From positions 1 to 17,608 of the forward strand of contig DNPO01000283.1 of the NCBI GenBank assembly GCA_003501375.1: DNA of 17,608 nucleotides, given 5' to 3'. The notes beneath the pieces were generated by a model. That model searched no databases, was not told where the DNA came from, and saw nothing but the letters and a program-made list of their open reading frames with translations. This stretch comes from Candidatus Sumerlaeota bacterium (GTDB lineage: Bacteria; Sumerlaeota; Sumerlaeia; UBA8349). Of the stretch, positions 15,359-17,608 are shown piece after piece (positions within the stretch are counted from its first letter, which is position 1; the number at the start of each line of letters is the position of its first letter). A program made the translations under genes and the position numbers.

Positions 15359-17166
15359 CAGCGCTTGCTCGACGACGGTGATTCGTTCAGCCACGAAGAG
15401 AGACTGAGAGGCGTGATGGGTCCATGCTGAGACAACTTCAGGCTCTCCGCAACACCTGCGGGCATCTGCGCCAACAGCCAGGAAGAAAGGCTGGGAGCCA
15501 GAATGTCGTGATAATACGCGTCAATTTCCTTGCTGGACAAGCCGGGAGGAGACGGGAAGCGTTTGAGAATCTCTTCGGAGATGCGACCGGCTTTGAGCAA
15601 TTCCGCAACGGAAACACCCGGTGGAATGCGCACGATAAAATTCGGGTCAGCGGGATCCACATAAATCCACTCGACCGGCAGGTCTTCGCGCGCCATTTCC
15701 GCAGGCGGTGTCTTCACCACGGGTGAACGATAGATCGACGTAAAGCGACCATCTTGTTCCAGTACACCCAATTCGGCCATCCAAGTCCGGCCACTCGCGG
15801 GCATGTGCTGGTACCACGTGACCGCATTGCCGACTTCCACCCGGAAGAAACGATGCGCATTGGTCCCGTCGAAAACGATGTCGGTGACATCGTAGTACTG
15901 AAGCACGAGCGTTTTCCAGTCTACCCCCAAACGCTGGCGGGTTTCCTGATCAATTTCCCAATAGGCAAAAATCCACTCGGGATCACGCACTAACAAATAC
16001 AGGTACGTTTCGCCATATCCGTCCCAGTCCAGGTCGCGCATGGGGCTATTGTCCACTTGGTCTGTGGGTTCTTCCAATTCAATTTCAAATTTCTTCGCAC
16101 CAACCGATGTAACCGAGGAAAGAGCGTCCATCGGAGATTTCTTCTTCACGGAGACATGCCCAGGCGTAGTAACAGGCACCACCACGGGTTCGAGTGTGGA
16201 TGCAGCGACAACGATGGTTTCCTTAGGTGATACGGTTACTTTTTTCGCTGCGTTCTTTTTAGGTGCAGGCTTCTTTTCAGTTGCCTTGGACTTTTCCATA
16301 GGTTCCGCCGTCTTTTTTCCCGCTTCTATTTTCTTGGCCATGATTTTCTTAGCCTCCGTTTTTTGTTTCGCAGCTTTTTCAGCGGCGCGTTTCTCCTGTG
16401 CGGCCAAACGCGCCGCTGACTTCTCTGCTTTGGCTCGTTCACGAGCCGCCTTCAACGCCATCGCCTTTTCTGCTTTTTCCGCTGCGGCCTTTTGCCGTGC
16501 CGCAGCAGCCTTATCTTTTTTCTCGGCAGCCGCTCTTGCTTTGGCAGCCTTTGCTGCTGCTGCTTCCTTGGCTTTCTTTTCCGCTTCGGCTTTTGCTTTT
16601 TTCTCAGCAGCCGCTTTGGCAACCGCCACTTCCTTGGCTTTTTTGTCTGCTTCGGCCTTCGCCTTTTTCTCGGCAGCGGCCTTCGCTTTGGCAGCCTTTG
16701 CTGCCAAAGCAAGTTCTTTGGCTTTCTTGTCAGCCTCGGCCTTCGCTTTTTTCTCGGAGATCAATTTCTTCGAATCGGGCATAGTCGCTGATTGGCGCTT
16801 GGCAGGCGCTTCCTTTTTTGACAATTTCGACACCTTGCTTTCCAGCGTTTTCGACACTGCGCGCTTGGAAGCAACAACTGGCTTGCTGCTCAAAACGGGA
16901 ATTCCTTTTTTGGCCACTTTTGCTTGGATGGGAGCAACCACTTTGACCACCACCGCAGGCTTAACCACCTTGGTTACCGCCACCACCGCCTTTACCGTTT
17001 TCTTCACGGTTTTTTGGGGTGTTATGACAGCAACCTTTTTTACAGATGGCTTAACGGATTTGGGGGCGATTGCCACAGCCGTTTTTTTCACCGCCTTCTT
17101 GGCGGTGGGCTTCGCAGTCGAAGATTTCTTGGATGTAACCTTTGAAACAGTTTTTTTTGCCGGCAT
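15358..17166 (-). CDS. DUF4912 protein with long Lys/Ala-rich histone-like tail
   Basis: The 602 residues fall into two parts. Residues 1 to about 350 are of very low complexity. The first 110 residues are Lys, Val, Ala and Thr-rich, like histone H1 or bacterial AlgP/Hc1 tails. Then about 140-270 is a charged helical repeat built on AEKKAKAEADKKAKE units. From about residue 376 a folded domain begins with YLYLLVRDPEWIFAYWEI, the signature of DUF4912, followed by a Trp-rich sandwich-like region to about 490 and a conserved-looking tail. Its function is unknown. The basic tail suggests nucleic-acid or polyanion binding, which is inference. AAGGGGGA precedes the ATG. The gene overlaps the LolD-like gene by TGATG. 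The preceding 107-bp gap has only a weak promoter match (TTGAAA-17-TATCTG, 17189-17217). Confidence 0.88.
   Translation of the reverse strand: MPAKKTVSKVTSKKSSTAKPTAKKAVKKTAVAIAPKSVKPSVKKVAVITPQKTVKKTVKAVVAVTKVVKPAVVVKVVAPIQAKVAKKGIPVLSSKPVVASKRAVSKTLESKVSKLSKKEAPAKRQSATMPDSKKLISEKKAKAEADKKAKELALAAKAAKAKAAAEKKAKAEADKKAKEVAVAKAAAEKKAKAEAEKKAKEAAAAKAAKARAAAEKKDKAAAARQKAAAEKAEKAMALKAARERAKAEKSAARLAAQEKRAAEKAAKQKTEAKKIMAKKIEAGKKTAEPMEKSKATEKKPAPKKNAAKKVTVSPKETIVVAASTLEPVVVPVTTPGHVSVKKKSPMDALSSVTSVGAKKFEIELEEPTDQVDNSPMRDLDWDGYGETYLYLLVRDPEWIFAYWEIDQETRQRLGVDWKTLVLQYYDVTDIVFDGTNAHRFFRVEVGNAVTWYQHMPASGRTWMAELGVLEQDGRFTSIYRSPVVKTPPAEMAREDLPVEWIYVDPADPNFIVRIPPGVSVAELLKAGRISEEILKRFPSPPGLSSKEIDAYYHDILAPSLSSWLLAQMPAGVAESLKLSQHGPITPLSLSSWLNESPSSSKR
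16440..16770 (-). repeat. Degenerate in-frame repeats coding the KKAKAEADKKAKE helix
   Basis: At least three diverged units start KKAKAEADKKAKE, KKAKAEADKKAKE and KKAKAEAEKKAKE, separated by Ala/Lys runs of different length. A more diverged fourth unit follows. The DNA copies differ at many third positions, so this is an old, selected protein repeat rather than a fresh tandem expansion. The predicted product is a long charged single helix similar to TolA domain II. Confidence 0.7.
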
Positions 17167-17273
17167 GCTGGAATCCCCCTTTGGACAACAGATACCTCAT
17201 AACGTCGCTTGTTTCAAATTAAATTCTGTAATAATCAAACTTTCTTTTCTAAGGCCAGCACAATATTTTCTCG

Positions 17274-17608
17274 CTACACCCCGCATTTTTCAGATGACGC
17301 ACTCATAAAATCCGATACAAACTTGTTTATTGGTTTTTCTCGCAAGGCAGTCGGGTCGGCAATCTGCACCACTTCTCCGCCCTGCATTACCGCAACTCGT
17401 CCGCCGAACGCCAAGGCTTCCTCCGGATCATGCGTCACGTAAAGCATGGTCGCTCCCAACTTTGCATGCAACTGAGCAACGAGCGTCCGCATTTGTAAGC
17501 GCAGTTCCTCATCCAAATTCAAAAATGGCTCATCAAACAGAAACACCTGAGGTTGGCGCACCAGTGCGCGGGCCAATGCCACACGCTGCCGTTGCCCGCC
17601 GGAGAGCT
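17274..17608 (-). CDS. Sugar-type (MalK/UgpC-like) ABC transporter ATPase, 5' end missing
   Basis: Only the last 110 residues are in the window. They start at the signature LSGGQRQRVALARA and continue through Walker B VFLFDEP with FLNLD, the switch His in LYVTHDPEEALAFG and the family sequence VMQGGEVVQIADP. These features match ATPases of CUT1 sugar importers and related PotA/FbpC-type transporters. Those proteins usually have a further 100 or so residues forming a TOBE/OB regulatory domain. Here the protein stops about 18 residues after the REKP segment, so that domain is absent. The transporter's permease and binding-protein genes would lie outside the window. The gene ends 107 bp before the DUF4912 gene. 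Confidence 0.9.
   Translation of the reverse strand, partial: LSGGQRQRVALARALVRQPQVFLFDEPFLNLDEELRLQMRTLVAQLHAKLGATMLYVTHDPEEALAFGGRVAVMQGGEVVQIADPTALREKPINKFVSDFMSASSEKCGV

Noticed and set aside
16040..17308. A 422-codon open frame on the plus strand opposite the DUF4912 gene
   Set aside because: It mirrors the Lys/Ala-rich coding strand: AAA/AAG and GCN codons read as Phe, Leu and Ala backwards and produce few stops. The product is low-complexity Phe/Ala, and the minus-strand gene has a recognisable domain and ribosome site.

Overview
The window is one long block of minus-strand genes, so transcription runs from high to low coordinates. All credible genes lie on that strand. Base composition is roughly balanced by eye. 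No rRNA, tRNA, CRISPR array, transposase or phage gene was seen. The genes point to a free-living Gram-negative bacterium: a LolD-type ATPase, signal peptides, and complete aromatic amino-acid and pyrimidine biosynthesis enzymes. The DUF4912 protein with a long Lys/Ala-rich tail, the FHA protein and the short repeat arrays would fit the PVC group (Verrucomicrobiota, Lentisphaerota, Kiritimatiellota). That placement is inference from gene content, not a phylogenetic result.

In transcription order there are four blocks. Block A (17608 to 11530) starts with the 3' end of a MalK-like sugar ABC ATPase. After a 107-bp gap come a DUF4912 protein, a LolD-like ATPase overlapping it (TGATG), a tandem-FHA protein, a calcineurin-like phosphoesterase overlapping that one, and a PfkB-family sugar kinase. 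An inverted repeat lies just upstream of the kinase. Block B (11381 to 7236) holds a secreted alpha/beta hydrolase, a radical SAM enzyme with a twitch-like C-terminus, and a 702-residue polytopic membrane protein. The membrane protein's ribosome-binding site overlaps the radical SAM stop codon, so these two very probably act together. Block C (7082 to 5928) is a single RlmI-like PUA/SAM RNA methyltransferase.

A gene-poor stretch of about 365 bp follows (5563-5927). It contains a 116-bp imperfect palindrome built from three 10-bp CGCTAAT-type units per arm, a second short array of CCGCCAAG units, and a likely promoter for the next operon. Block D (5562 to 1) is a compact housekeeping run: a Nif3-like metal protein, PheA (chorismate mutase/prephenate dehydratase), TyrA (prephenate dehydrogenase), SurE, an unknown single-pass membrane protein, a HIT hydrolase and PyrK, which is cut by the window edge. 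PheA and TyrA together supply the phenylalanine and tyrosine branches from chorismate. SurE, HIT and PyrK deal with nucleotides.

Most of the window is ordinary core metabolism. The parts that deserve a second look are the palindromic repeat region, the radical SAM gene whose reading frame continues upstream with no normal start codon, the radical SAM/membrane-protein pair, and the DUF4912-LolD-FHA-phosphoesterase cluster. I found no clear evidence of a wholly new defence or mobile system.
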